This document shows positions 23,301-33,231 of a stretch of 64,000 nt of DNA, one piece after another. Position 1 is the stretch's first letter; the number at the start of each line of letters is the position of its first letter. The notes below the pieces were generated by a model, which was given only the letters and a program-made list of their open reading frames with translations, was not told the DNA's origin and did no database searches. The DNA lies in assembly GCA_902728285.1 (NCBI GenBank), contig CACVBU010000948.1, positions 759,190 to 823,189 on the forward strand, written 5' to 3'. The stretch comes from Clytia hemisphaerica. Lineage: Eukaryota; Cnidaria; Hydrozoa; Leptothecata; Clytiidae. A program made the translations under genes and the position numbers.

Positions 23301-26300
23301 TTTGAATTAGTTGAGTTTGGTTACAGGCTAAGTTGTTTTCTTAAGGTTTTGAGTGCTGTTTTTGTATTTGTGAATTAGTTGAAATGGGTACAGGCTGATT
23401 TGTTTACTAAAGGGGTTTGAACACTGTTTAAATGTTTTTGTGAAATAGTTGAGTTGGGTACAGGCTAATTTGTTTTCTTAAGGGTTCGAGTGCTGTTTTT
23501 GTTTTTGTGAATTAGTTGAGTTTGGTACAGGCTGATTTGTTTACTTAAGGGAATTGTTGTTGTTGTTTTTGTCGATTCGTCTGCTTCTTAATCAGATCAT
23601 AATTAGTATCTTAATTTATTCTTTGATTTTAATCACTTAAATACTTTTAATCCCGCCTTTAATGTTCACCCAATTTTTTTTATTACCTACTTACGCTTTT
23701 GCGTTTGGTTGAGCTTTTGTCTGAGTTGCTAAAATTAGTACACGTTTTTTTTATAAGTACTAATTATATAAGAACATAAGGCTTCGAGGGCCAAAATGTT
23801 AAGAACATTTTAAGGCTTTGCAGATTCTAAATAAAATGGCCAATTTCTTAATAAAATGAACAAAAATGCTCACAAAATAGTGAAGATTTTTTTGGATGTT
23901 CTTATGAAAGAAAAGGTTGGCTTAATACCCAGTCTTACCGAATCAGACTTATGATTTTTTTAAGTCATTGGTTTCCCACGTTATAAACTTTTATATTGTA
24001 AAATTCAAACTTTATTCTTATTATTAGTATTTTCATTCCTTTATGAAACAAAAGGGGTAGGTTTAATCTCCCGCTGTGAGATAATTATACTTGTTTATTT
24101 TTTACCTCTACTTTCAATTACGTACGAACATTATTACTTTTCCCATATACACTCCTACCAACCATTTTTATTTGCCCACCGTATCTGAAAAATGTATTCC
24201 CTCGGATAAGCGAACTCTGCTTGTTGTTTTGACACGACTCTGTACTACCTTATTGAAACTAACTTTCGCGGATTCGCGGTGAAAAAATCAGAAAAATTGC
24301 TTTTCGCGGGTTTTAATTTTTGCGGTTTTGCCAAAACGGGAAAAGGGAAAAAGGGAAAGAATACTTTTTAAATTTTAAGATAGTACTGAGGGCCAGTGAA
24401 GAAGTGTTGTCGCTTTATGTTAAGAATCAATCAATGATTTTCAAGGGATCTGACTTTCAGCAGGACTTATTTTTTGAATTTTTGGGTATTTTGGCGACCA
24501 GCAACAATCAGTGAAAAACTGATTTTGGCGAATGATCAAACTCTTTAATTTTGGCGAGGACTAATTTTTGCGAATTGCAGTCTAAATCTATTCTATTTTG
24601 CCCTATTTTGAACAATTTTTGATGATTTTTAGGGGTTAGCGAGAACTTATTCTAGCGAGTGAGGAATAATTTTTAGCAAAATTTGTCTAAACTCGCCAAA
24701 TTCGTATGCCCATGCAGCATGTTTTAATCCTCAAGAAACGTACAGAACCAGAATTGCTAATTCAAATTTTTCATTCTCTTTATTCAGGTTTGGAAACGCA
24801 AATGGTTTATACTACGTCGTAAATCAAATCAAGGAAACCCCCGTCTCGAATATCACAAAAGCGAAGAATCTTGTATGACCGTTCAAAACAAAACAGTCGT
24901 CGATTTAAAATCGATGGTGAAAATCGAATCTTGTAAATCGAAGAGTCGAACTATATCTTTTAAATTAACTTTTAATGACACTTTTATTATACTTTCTACG
25001 GATAATTCGAACGCAATGAAGGAGTGGGTGAAAATGATAAAGAAATTGGTATTACCCCCTGAACCAATATATCAACCGCGGCTAACAACTGGTGCAGGTA
25101 TAGTGGAGTTAATATCAAAGTTTAAAAGGTAGCTAAGAAATCGTTCGTTCGTTCGTTCGTTCGTACGCATGTGCATGAACGGTGGTCTTCTACTCTGGTC
25201 TGTTCAGCAAAGATGGTGCATTATTTTCCTTCAACTGCCGTGCCTTGGTAAATACAGAGTAGCTCTTTTTAGGTTTTATTTTTACATAAGTGTTCCCGTT
25301 TCATATCAGACACATATTTCATATCAAGACAGTGTCTGCCTATTGTTATACGGTATTATGCTGATATAAGCAAAAAAAAAATTTTCTTCTCCTCTCTCTG
25401 ACCAATCTTGCTCCACATCCGTGCCAATTCAATATCAGAAAGCTTGTAAATTAAAATTGATGAGTAAGCAAACAATATCACTCTTATTCAAAACAAAACC
25501 TTTAACATTTTATACAAGACATCTACCCCATAGATTCTACAAACAACACGTTTGTTTATCTTTGAAGTTTTACTTCTTTTCTTATTCACAGGCTCTTTTC
25601 CGGTCACCGTTATAAATACCAAAGATTCTGAATTCTTAAAAATCGCCGGAGATTGTCTTCTGGTTGTCAACATACAACATTTATCATTATACAAACTGGA
25701 CATACATATGAGAGCTAGTAAACTACCGATAGCTAAATGGGACTTGGATGACATACCGAGATTCCGGTTACAAAAACTCAACCAGCTGAATGATGCTGAA
25801 AAAATATTCATCATAAATTTAGCAAGGTATGAATTGATGATGTACAGTTTTATACGGAAGCACTCAAAATAGCCTGGGCGTTTGTCACTGGTTTTATTGT
25901 TTAAATACACAGGTTGCAAAATTAAAGTCTGAAGACAAATCAGCTCTTACTCGAAATTTTTATGTACTTGTTACATGACATTTATTTCTGATTGGTTCGA
26001 ATTTATTGACACTAATGAAGTAATCAGCTGTAAGTTGTAAAACAAGTATATGGGAATGAAATCACGTGAACTTTTTCGAGTAATCACATGTTTTGATACA
26101 ATTTTGCAACCCGTGTATTCAAAACTTGTGGCAAACACCCGGTCTTTTTGGGTACCGATCCGTTGCAAACTTTCCGGAGTGGACACATGGCTTAAAACAT
26201 TACATCATGAATACCACGAATTGACTTCATTTCTCGTAAGAAAATCGAGCTTCGTTATCTTAAAAATTCTTATTACTGTAAAGAGCGTTTTATGCTTTCT

Positions 26301-27454
26301 ATCAAGATAACATTTAAACCTCAGACCAACCCCACCTCGATCCTATTAAATTACCATGACTGGCGCAGAATCGAATTAAAACAATGATGGAATCAAAACC
26401 AAATAACTTTTTGAAAGATTGTCATCTCTATTCAGCCCGATAAAATCTATATTTCTCCTCCCTTTTGTAAGACTCGTTATAGTAAAGTGGATTTTTTTGG
26501 ATTTTGTAACTGAATTATAATTTGATCTCAGCAAGAGTCTGGTTTCTGCTTGGTTTATTTGGGGGTTTTTAATTTGATTTTTTCTGTAATTTCATTGGTT
26601 TTATTTATTGACTCACATGATGTAACGTTAAACGACTAAAGTTCATTCGCTTTAAGTGTGCACTAATCTTTGTTTTGCCAATTGTCACTTTTCAATCAAA
26701 GCTTCATTCCTGACATATCATGTACTATTGAATAAATAATTCAGAGCATTATAATTTCTGAATAGATACTTTAAAAATTTGAGAAATCGAAGATGAAAAT
26801 ATACAAGAAATATTGCCTTTCGACTCTGAAATGGCCTATGAAACCAAGGCTACAAATAATTGAATAATTCTTAGACTAGAATGGTTTATCATTCGTGTAC
26901 TAATAATATAGTAATATGGGTGTTATATGATAATACGATATTTGTTACGGGATAATATCATTTTGCACAATTTTGTCCCTTTCATTATTTTTTTCTTAAT
27001 TTTTACTATGTCTGAATTATTCATCTAGTATGGTAGACTAAATAACTTGTCCAACTCCAGTAAATACTTGAAAGTATAAAATACGTTTTCTTTTCATAGG
27101 CGTGGTCAAGGTGCTGAGAATGAACTTCAATTTCTAACATTAAACGGCCGTGAAATCTTAGAGACAGTTAAACAAAATACTCGACAGCGTACTCGGCTCA
27201 TCGACGAATCTCCTCGATCGACGCCGGTTAACGATGATCGGGACGCGACAGAATCGTCGTCAAGTTTCGGTGGTTTTAACGACTCCCGATCAAGGTCGTG
27301 TTCGGGCCGAAGTCAGACGGCCCGATCGGAAGTATCGACAACTTCGACTGTTCATAGTGAGAAATTTTCAGATGAACTTTCAAATGAAAGTGAAAGCGAA
27401 AGTGACGTCACGTTACGCGATCAACCTTTAAAAGCTTCTTTATTGGCCCACTGA
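20262..27454 (+). CDS. DOK-like adaptor: PH domain plus IRS-type PTB domain (4 exons)
   Basis: Joining 20,262-20,348, 24,788-25,097, 25,592-25,826 and 27,100-27,454 gives 987 nt, 328 residues, with all GT-AG introns phase-matched (0, 1, 2). A PH domain spans about residues 10-118 (KCGYLEMKLPRKH, WKRKWFILRR, final MKEWVKMIKKL helix). An IRS-type PTB domain spans about 134-240 (FPVTVINT, LKIAGDCLLVV, WDLDDIPRF, ELQFLTLNGREILETVKQN). PH followed by PTB defines DOK/IRS adaptors, which dock on NPxY motifs of activated receptor kinases at the membrane; at this length DOK fits better than IRS. The roughly 88-residue tail is Ser/Arg/Glu-rich and contains no tyrosine, unlike the usual phosphotyrosine-bearing DOK tail. 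Other isoforms with further exons are possible. Confidence 0.88.
20745..21295. mobile_element. Cluster of pogo/Tigger-like inverted repeats
   Basis: Several head-to-head copies of CTCTCTAATTCGAACCTCTA-like sequence; one unit ends GAGAGTCAACTG followed by TA at 21,293. CAGT...ACTG ends on a TA target resemble Tc1/mariner (pogo/Tigger) MITEs. Individual boundaries are blurred by nesting. Related copies: about 18,787-19,012 and 39,715-39,895. Confidence 0.55.
21397..21636. mobile_element. MITE with CCATACAGGGGG arms, second copy
   Basis: Ends GGGCTGTTCCATTAAGAATC and GGACCATTCCATTCTATATC lead into CCATACAGGGGG as in the 17,847 copy. The flanking 3 bp (TGT and ATT) do not match, so one end may have mutated. 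Confidence 0.7.
21967..22233. mobile_element. 267 bp hAT-like MITE (CACCCCTGTCTCACAG family)
   Basis: Inverted ends CACCCCTGTSTCACAGMCCC. The flanks are TATTTATA and TATTTATT, an 8 bp duplication with one mismatch, as expected for hAT transposons. The copy at 30,218 has a perfect 8 bp duplication. Confidence 0.8.
22985..23565 (+). repeat. Minisatellite, 60-73 bp unit, about nine copies
   Basis: The unit contains GGGTACAGGCTAAGTTG, TTTTCTTAAGGGTTCGAGTG and a TTTTTGTGAATTAGTTGA tract. Copies vary in length through the T/G-rich tract. Confidence 0.8.
23742..23926. mobile_element. Degraded CACGTTTTTTTATAAG MITE copy
   Basis: Left end CACGTTTTTTTTATAAG preceded by TA, interior GGCTTCGAGGGCCAAAATG, right end GGATGTTCTTATGAAAG has lost the terminal bases. 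Confidence 0.6.
24788..25097 (+). CDS. DOK-like gene, exon 2
   Basis: Starts after TTTATTCAG with VWKRKWFILRRK in phase 0 and ends GGTGCAG before GTATAG in phase 1. It encodes most of the PH domain. The frame continues to a stop at 25,132, but the phase-1 donor at 25,098 is the one that joins to exon 3. Confidence 0.82.
25592..25826 (+). CDS. DOK-like gene, exon 3
   Basis: Starts after TTATTCACAG in phase 1 and ends ATTTAGCAAG before GTATGA in phase 2. Encodes the N-terminal two thirds of the PTB domain (SFPVTVINT to FIINLA). Confidence 0.85.
25827..27099 (+). other. Intron 3 of the DOK-like gene
   Basis: No exon seen. Contains a segment at 26,890-27,030 duplicated from or to 18,430-18,600, and an AACATTACATCATGAATACC phrase (about 26,200) related to the inverted repeats at 29.28 and 40.1 kb. 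Confidence 0.5.
27100..27454 (+). CDS. DOK-like gene, exon 4
   Basis: Starts after TTTTCATAG and joins in phase 2. Encodes the last PTB strand and helix (ELQFLTLNGREILETV) and a Ser/Arg/Glu-rich tail ending KASLLAH before TGA. Many CG dinucleotides (CGATCG, TCGTCG) make it richer in CpG than neighbouring sequence. Confidence 0.82.
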
Positions 27455-27551
27455 TAAAACGTTTCTGGTGTTTACGAAAGCAATCAAATTTTCCTGAGAT
27501 ATGTCCTGCCTACAATATGCAATTAATTCTTAATGGTATGGTAATGCTATG

Positions 27552-27633
27552 CAGCTGGCACACGAAGTTATTTTAACGTTCATCTAACGTTACATGGACG
27601 TTGTGAACATTAGATGAACGTTGAAACAACGTT
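27552..27633. repeat. AACGTT-rich palindromic repeat, copy 2
   Basis: CAGCTGGCACACGAAGTT, then TTCATCTAACGTT and ATTAGATGAACGTT in mirror arrangement. Same family as 108, 57,800 and 59,090. Confidence 0.75.
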
Positions 27634-27944
27634 ACAATTTAATTCTATTTGGATGAAGTGTTGCTGTCCTTTTTGATACAGTTCTAATGTTTTACCAATT
27701 CATTTGTTTCGTCTATTGTTGTTGTTTTTCTGTACACATCTCGTTCAATTATTTGTTAAATTTATTTTTTTTGTTTCATTTGCTTTTTTTTTATTTCTTC
27801 GATTTTTCTTTTCCTACACTATACAGGGAATCTGGAAAGTTCTCTAATGGCTCCCGTTATTAGGGAAGTCATCGCCCGACTTTGTTTTACAAAAGGAAAA
27901 CACAACATTTCTTTCATCCTCTAAAATTTGGGTAACGTCGATTA

Positions 27945-28098
27945 CCTTCTATTCATGATATGCACAATTGCAATGTCTTCAATGTCTTCTCAGCAGCTAA
28001 TTGGTTGCAAGTGACGTATTGACTGACCAATCGGTCAATTGGGTCCGTGATTTAATGTCAGAGGACATTGCAATGGTGCATATCATGAATATAGATCA
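27945..28098. mobile_element. Inverted-repeat element (ATTCATGATATGCAC family), copy 1
   Basis: Arms TATTCATGATATGCACAATT and its near reverse complement at the right end, with CAGCTAATTGG / CCAATCGG inner arms and a CATTGCAATGTC motif. About 150 bp, strongly hairpin-forming. Confidence 0.7.
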
Positions 28099-28157
28099 CA
28101 CCTTACTTACAACCTTTCAGCTGTCAAGCTGTGAGCTTCATCTTCTAACTGTGTTAA

Positions 28158-28322
28158 AAACCCTATATTCATGATATGCACCATTGCAATGTCTTTCACG
28201 AACCCAACAGCTAATTGGTTGAAAACGTATTGACTGGTTTTACGTCAATTACAACCAATCAGCTATTGGGTCCATGATGTAATGTCAGAAGATATCGCAA
28301 TGGTGCATATCATGAATATGTC
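28158..28322. mobile_element. Inverted-repeat element (ATTCATGATATGCAC family), copy 2
   Basis: Arms TATTCATGATATGCACCATT and reverse complement, inner CCCAACAGCTAATTGG / CCAATCAGCTATTGGG. It lies 60 bp from copy 1 in the same layout. Confidence 0.7.
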
Positions 28323-28495
28323 ATTTTCGTAACTTTCCAGAAACGCTGTTTCTAGTTTCGTCGTCCATTCTTCGTCATTTTTCTCAATTCTTCTGAGATA
28401 TAATTTTTTTAATATTTTATCTTTCCATTTTTTTCCACATTTTCATTTATTTCAAAAAGAGAGGAAGAAATTTTTGCAGGGAATGTTTTAAACGG

Positions 28496-28697
28496 GTCTC
28501 AAATACACCTTTTCGACCGTAGTCGCCAATTGCCGCGCGGGTATTTTTTTGTCTGTTTTACCACCCTAAAACCGTCCCAGTCTTTTTTTTGCACCTAAAA
28601 ACAATAGAAAAAAGGATTGGATCGAGTTTAGGGTGGTAAATCAAATAAAAAAGTGGTACGGACCTGACCGCGCGACTACGGTTAAAAAGGTGTATAG
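28496..28697. mobile_element. About 200 bp inverted-repeat element
   Basis: Arms AATACACCTTTTCGACCGTA and TATACACCTTTTTAACCGTA (right end, reverse strand) followed by GTCGC...GCGCGG. No coding content; superfamily not assignable. Confidence 0.65.
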
Positions 28698-30217
28698 AAT
28701 CAATATTTTGTTTGCAAGTGGTATAATTCGAAGACCCCCTGTATGAAAATTATGTGGAAATTTCTTTCTCAGTGCAGTCATATTTTATTTATTTTTAAGC
28801 ATTTTGAGATACCATGATTCTCTTTTGAATCAATGGGTCGCATTTTGTGCTGTTCCTTTTTCTCGATTTTATTTATTTTGCTCCTGTTAAGGGAATGTCA
28901 TTTTGTCGTCATGGTTTAGTGACATAATTCTCTTGTTTTCTTGTGTTTTGAGATATTCATCCTGACTATCCTGGGCTATTTGAAGATTGCCTATACGATA
29001 TAAGAGCCCTTTGAAGTATAAATTTTTCTCAGAACAAAATCCTAGGGTAAGCATGAGAATTGATTTTTTCTATCTGGTCTTTAAAACTTGAATTATGATA
29101 GAATAGATCAAGGGCAACGTCAGGATCGTCATCTTTCCATTTCTTTGTTTCATTTTTTGAATTTCTCGTTGTTCATACATCTTTTATATATATTAGTGCT
29201 TGTGAGATCAGCTTTCAACACTTAAAATATTGGATGGTTTCTAGATTTAGATTTACAGTGTGCATCGAAAAACTTTTCAAATTCATGATATTCATGACGT
29301 AATGTTTTCTACGGAAATACCCAAGTTTTAGCCAGTAGCGGCAAATTTAAACTAGACAAAAGTTGTACGTTTTTTATAAGAACAAACTATTTAATAACAT
29401 AAGGCTTCGATGGCCAAAATGTTAAGAACAAGTTGAGAGCATTTTAAGGCTTTAGGGACACTAAAACAACTGATTTCTTAGGAAAATGGATAAAGATACT
29501 CACAATGGTCAAAATAAGAGCATGTTAAGAAAACTTTTAGGCTTAACTCTCAAAAAGTTAAGAACATCCGAAGAATTCAAAAATTTGGATGTTCTTATAA
29601 AAAAACGTGTAGCTTCCGACTATTTCGAAATAGCTTTTGATGCACACTGTAAAAATATATGTTTTTTTGTAAAAATCTTTCTCTATGAGATTTCTATTTT
29701 TCTAATAATTTATTTTTATTTTTCTACTAAAAAATCTATAATATATCTGTAGGTATGTATATCTCATGTTTTCGCGGCGCTAGATCGAGTTATTTTTCGA
29801 GTTTCTTCACTGCTATGCTTATCATGGAATACTTTTTGCGTATTGTATATTTTTGGATATTTTAGGTCTGTAAATAGTTTAGTGTTGATAGGGCGTACCG
29901 GAATATTTTACTGTATTTTACGGAACGCCCTTATAGATTTTGTTTGGGTTTAATTTTTTAAAAATTTTGTCTATTTTACAGACATATTTTTTTGAAGGTG
30001 TTGTCAACTCGTCATTATTTTTTTACGAAAACAAAATAAAAATTATTTAAAAAAAAATTTACTACTGTTCAAAGATTGTAAATAGTCTATTCTTTTTGTA
30101 CAAAATAGAAAGTTATTTTTTTGGCTCATTAGTTATCATATTTTTTGATGATGAAAAATAAAAGTTGAAGATATTGAATTTAGAAAACATTATGAAGAGG
30201 ATGATTGGTTCATTACA
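28698..30217. other. Gene-free AT-rich stretch with one MITE
   Basis: No exon recognised. An inverted pair TTTACAGTGTGCATCGAAAA (about 29,255) / TTTTGATGCACACTGTAAAA (about 29,635) encloses the MITE at 29,367-29,609, suggesting nested insertions. Confidence 0.45.
29367..29609. mobile_element. 243 bp TA-flanked MITE (CACGTTTTTTTATAAG family)
   Basis: Left end TA-CGTTTTTTATAAGAACA (two terminal bases lost), right end GTTCTTATAAAAAAACGTG-TA. The interior matches the 15,729 copy in inverse order. Confidence 0.75.
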
Positions 30218-30490
30218 ACACCCCTTTCTCACAGACCCGGTAGGATTTTTTGAGCCAGTAGGGGTAAAAATAACCATGTTTTACTTTTTTATGGCTGGGG
30301 ATTTGAATTCTATTTTTTTTTCGAGCCGGAAAATTCAGTGGGTATGGAAAAAAATAGCACAAAAAATTTCTGTGAGGATTTGCATTTCTAATTACTAGTA
30401 CTTACAGTAGGGACAAAAATTAGAGTATAATTTTCAACTGGGGACGATACTTTGGTTAATTTTTCCAGTGGGTCTGGAAGAATAAGGGGT
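30218..30490. mobile_element. 273 bp hAT-like MITE with perfect 8 bp duplication
   Basis: The 8 bp TCATTACA is present immediately on both sides (30,210-30,217 and 30,491-30,498). Ends contain ACCCC and CACAGACCCGG / CCAGTGGGTCTGG in inverse orientation. Same family as 21,967. Confidence 0.85.
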
Positions 30491-31043
30491 TCATTACACA
30501 AACTTCACTGGTGAAAATAATTTTCTTCTATCAAGTAAAAAAAACCTCAGAGAAGAATATATTTCTCTTCCGCGGAGCAAGAAAAATATTATTGATCAAG
30601 AAAACAAGAAAAACAATCTTAAGAAAAAACTCTTAAATCATAAGAAAAATAAACTCAAATTAAGAATCATTTTCTTAACTGGTGAAAATAATTTTCTTCT
30701 AAGAAGAATTGTATACTTCTCTCAAGAGAATTTTTCTCTTCTGCCCAGCAAGAATATAAGAAGGCTTTTCTTCAAGCGAGTAATTTTTTCTTGAATATTT
30801 AGTGCATTTTTCTTTTCGAAATTTTCTTCGGTAAAAAATTCTTTTCTACAATGCTTATTTGTCTCATTGTTGTCGAAACAACGGTAGCTGCTCATTTTAG
30901 TTCCAGGTCAATTCAATTAATATTATGAATTTCTGTTGTATTCTGTATTTGTATCTTTCACTTTAATTTTAATGTAACTGACTGAAATACTACATGATTT
31001 TAGTATAAATTGATTTAATATTTGGCAGCTCTACTCCACGTCA

Positions 31044-31410
31044 TCAACAGTAATTGTTAAAATCGGTCAATTGATAGTTACAAAAAGCTTTCATCTCTTT
31101 AGCCTCGTCAATCTGAAAAACAATCAAAATGAGCATATTAAAATTTACTTGTTTTGGAACCTGGATTGACCTATGAGTAGAAACGAGAGCCACTAAAGCT
31201 AATACGATAGATATAAGCAGGAATTCTATAAACAAAGTAAAATTAATCAGATAAAATACACACCAAAGATTCGAAAGTGCATGGCAAAAGTAGTTTTTCC
31301 CTACTTTGAATGTGGGTAACTTGTGGTAGCTTGGATGCTTTTTTGGCGTTATCTGTTCTATGATCGTCACGTTGTTTTCTGTCAGCTGCGTCCAGTTACC
31401 ATCGGTTGTC
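31044..31410 (-). CDS. Possible two-exon gene fragment, unknown protein
   Basis: Exon-like pieces on the minus strand: 31,410-31,260 (after CTTTTTTCAG, 50 codons including NWTQLTENNVTIIEQITPKK and YFCHALSNLWC) and 31,112-31,044 (after GATTGTTTTTCAG, IDEAKEMKAFCNYQ...NNYC then stop). They join in phase 0 with a TGT|GTATTT donor, giving a short Cys- and Asn-glycosylation-site-bearing C-terminus. I do not recognise the family and see no upstream exon. The unspliced frame is also open throughout, so the intron is uncertain. It could be a fragment captured by the surrounding transposon. Confidence 0.25.
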
Positions 31411-31553
31411 CTGAAAAAAGGAAAAGAGAGAACGACAAAGAAACTTCGATTTTTGTAACCCTGATCTTAATTGAAGCAAGGACAAAAAATATACAAATAT
31501 GTCTTACGTATTTTACAAACAACAAACAAATCTGACGAAACATGATGTTTTAA

Positions 31554-32660
31554 GTCATTCGAGTAAAAGGATAACCCGCCAGAAGGCTGACAAGCACAAC
31601 AAAATTAGCTCCCGCCATAAGGCTAGCAAGCACTGAATTACGTTTACTCAAATAGAAAAAAAATTGATGATTATTTTATTTGTATAAGTTTTAGGTCATT
31701 CGAGTAAAAGGTTAACCCGCCAGAAGGCTGACAAGCACAACAAAATTAGCACCCGCCATAAGGCTAGCAAGCACTGAATTACATTTACTCAAATGGAAAA
31801 AATTGGATGATTTTATTTGTATAAGTTTTAGGTCATCCGAGTAAAAGGTTAACCCACCAGAAGGCTGACAAGCACAACAAAATTAGCACCCGCCATAAGG
31901 CTAGCAAGCACTGAATTACATTTACTCAAATGGAAATAATTGGATGATTGTATTTGTATAAGTTTTAGGTCATTCGAGTAAAAGGTTAACCCGCCAGAAG
32001 GCTGACAAGCACAAAAAAATTAGCACCCGCCATAAGAATAGCAAGCACTGAATTACATTTACTCAAATGGAAAAAATTGGATGATTTTATTTGTATAAGT
32101 TTTAGGTTATTCGAGTAAAAGGTTAACCCGCCAGAAGGCTGACAAGCACAACAAAATTAGCTCCCGCCATAAGGCCAGCAAGCACTGAATTACGTTTACT
32201 CAAATAGAAAAAAAATTGATGATTTTATTTGTAAAAGTTTTAGGTTATTCGAGTAAAAGGTTAACCCGCCAGAAGGCTGACAAGCACAACAAAATTAGCT
32301 CCCGCCATAAGGCTAGCAAGCACTGAATTACGTTTACTCAAATAGAAAAAAAATTGATGATTTTATTTGTAAAAGTTTTAGGTCATCCGAGTAAAAGGTT
32401 AACCCGCCAGAAGGCTGACAAGCACAACAAAATTAGCACCCGCCATAAGGCTAGCAAGCACTGAATTAGATTTACTCAAATGGATAAAATTTCACGATCT
32501 TAATGGTACATAAAGGTTTTAGAGATTTTGGGGCATTGGAATGAAAGGTTAATCAATGAGACACAAGCACAACAAAATAAGCACCCGCCAGTAGGTTGGC
32601 AAACAATCAATAACACTTATTAAACAAGAATAAAATAATAAACTACTTAACTAGAATTAC
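31554..32660 (+). repeat. Satellite, 137-141 bp unit, seven copies plus a degenerate eighth
   Basis: Copies start with GTCATTCGAGTAAAAGGTTA at 31,554, 31,695, 31,832, 31,969, 32,106, 32,244 and 32,382. Each contains two sub-phrases, CCCGCCAGAAGGCTGACAAG and CCCGCCATAAGGCTAGCAAG, suggesting an ancestral half-unit. The copies are very similar, implying recent expansion or homogenisation. It lies within the CACTA-like element. Confidence 0.9.
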
Positions 32661-33231
32661 CTCTAGGGCTCTAGGGGAACAGATTTAAGATTTGTTCCCT
32701 AATATGTATACAAATTTTGAAATCATAAAGGAAAACTAAAAAAAAATATTCTTACCATTTTCAAAAATCTTCCAATCACACCACATATAAATTTTTAAGA
32801 GAGAGATATTACGCTCGTATTACACTTTTTGTAAATTCACATTTGCTGGAGCCACGCTTGGCTAATTCAATTCAGATAAATAGAGCTTTTGTTCAAAAGC
32901 CACAATAGAAATAAAAAAATGTTTTAATTCCATTGTGAAGGCCTCAGGAATATTCTGAAGAAAAAATTACTTTCGATAACTTTTCAGAAGAACTTTTTTC
33001 TTGAGAAAAATTCCAAGAAAAAATTTCTTTAGAGAACTCAAGTTTTCTTCTCATAAAGAAATCTTTTCTTTGAGTTTTGATCTGAAAAATTTCAATAATA
33101 TGCTAAGATTAATTAACTCGTACAAAGTTTTTCCCATAGGCATAGATCAATAAGAATGTTTTTCTTTAGGAGAGAAATGGTATCTCAAACAAGAAAACCT
33201 TTCTCCACTAAGAAAAGTATTTTCACCAGTG

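Larger units (their letters stand above)
20349..24787 (+). other. Intron 1 of the DOK-like gene, repeat-rich
   Basis: 4.4 kb with no exon recognised. It carries TTCGAATTA-type inverted repeats (20,745-21,295), two MITEs (21,397 and 21,967), a minisatellite (22,985-23,565), a CACGTTTTTTTATAAG MITE fragment (23,742-23,926) and a GCGAATTTTTGCG-rich repeat (about 24,230-24,710). Confidence 0.6.
30506..33231. mobile_element. 2.7 kb CACTA-like element carrying a satellite
   Basis: Ends CACTGGTGAAAATAATTTTC and the reverse complement of AGTATTTTCACCAGTG, flanked by TT on both sides. CACTG ends, short duplication and many subterminal AAGAAAA repeats fit CACTA/EnSpm non-autonomous elements. A second internal ACTGGTGAAAATAATTTTCT lies at about 30,680. 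It encloses the 31,554-32,660 satellite and two minus-strand exon-like segments. No transposase was seen. Confidence 0.65.

Noticed and set aside
31554..32660. Regular direct repeats resembling a CRISPR array
   Set aside because: The whole 137-141 bp unit repeats with no unique spacers and no cas genes are present; the genome is eukaryotic. It is satellite DNA.
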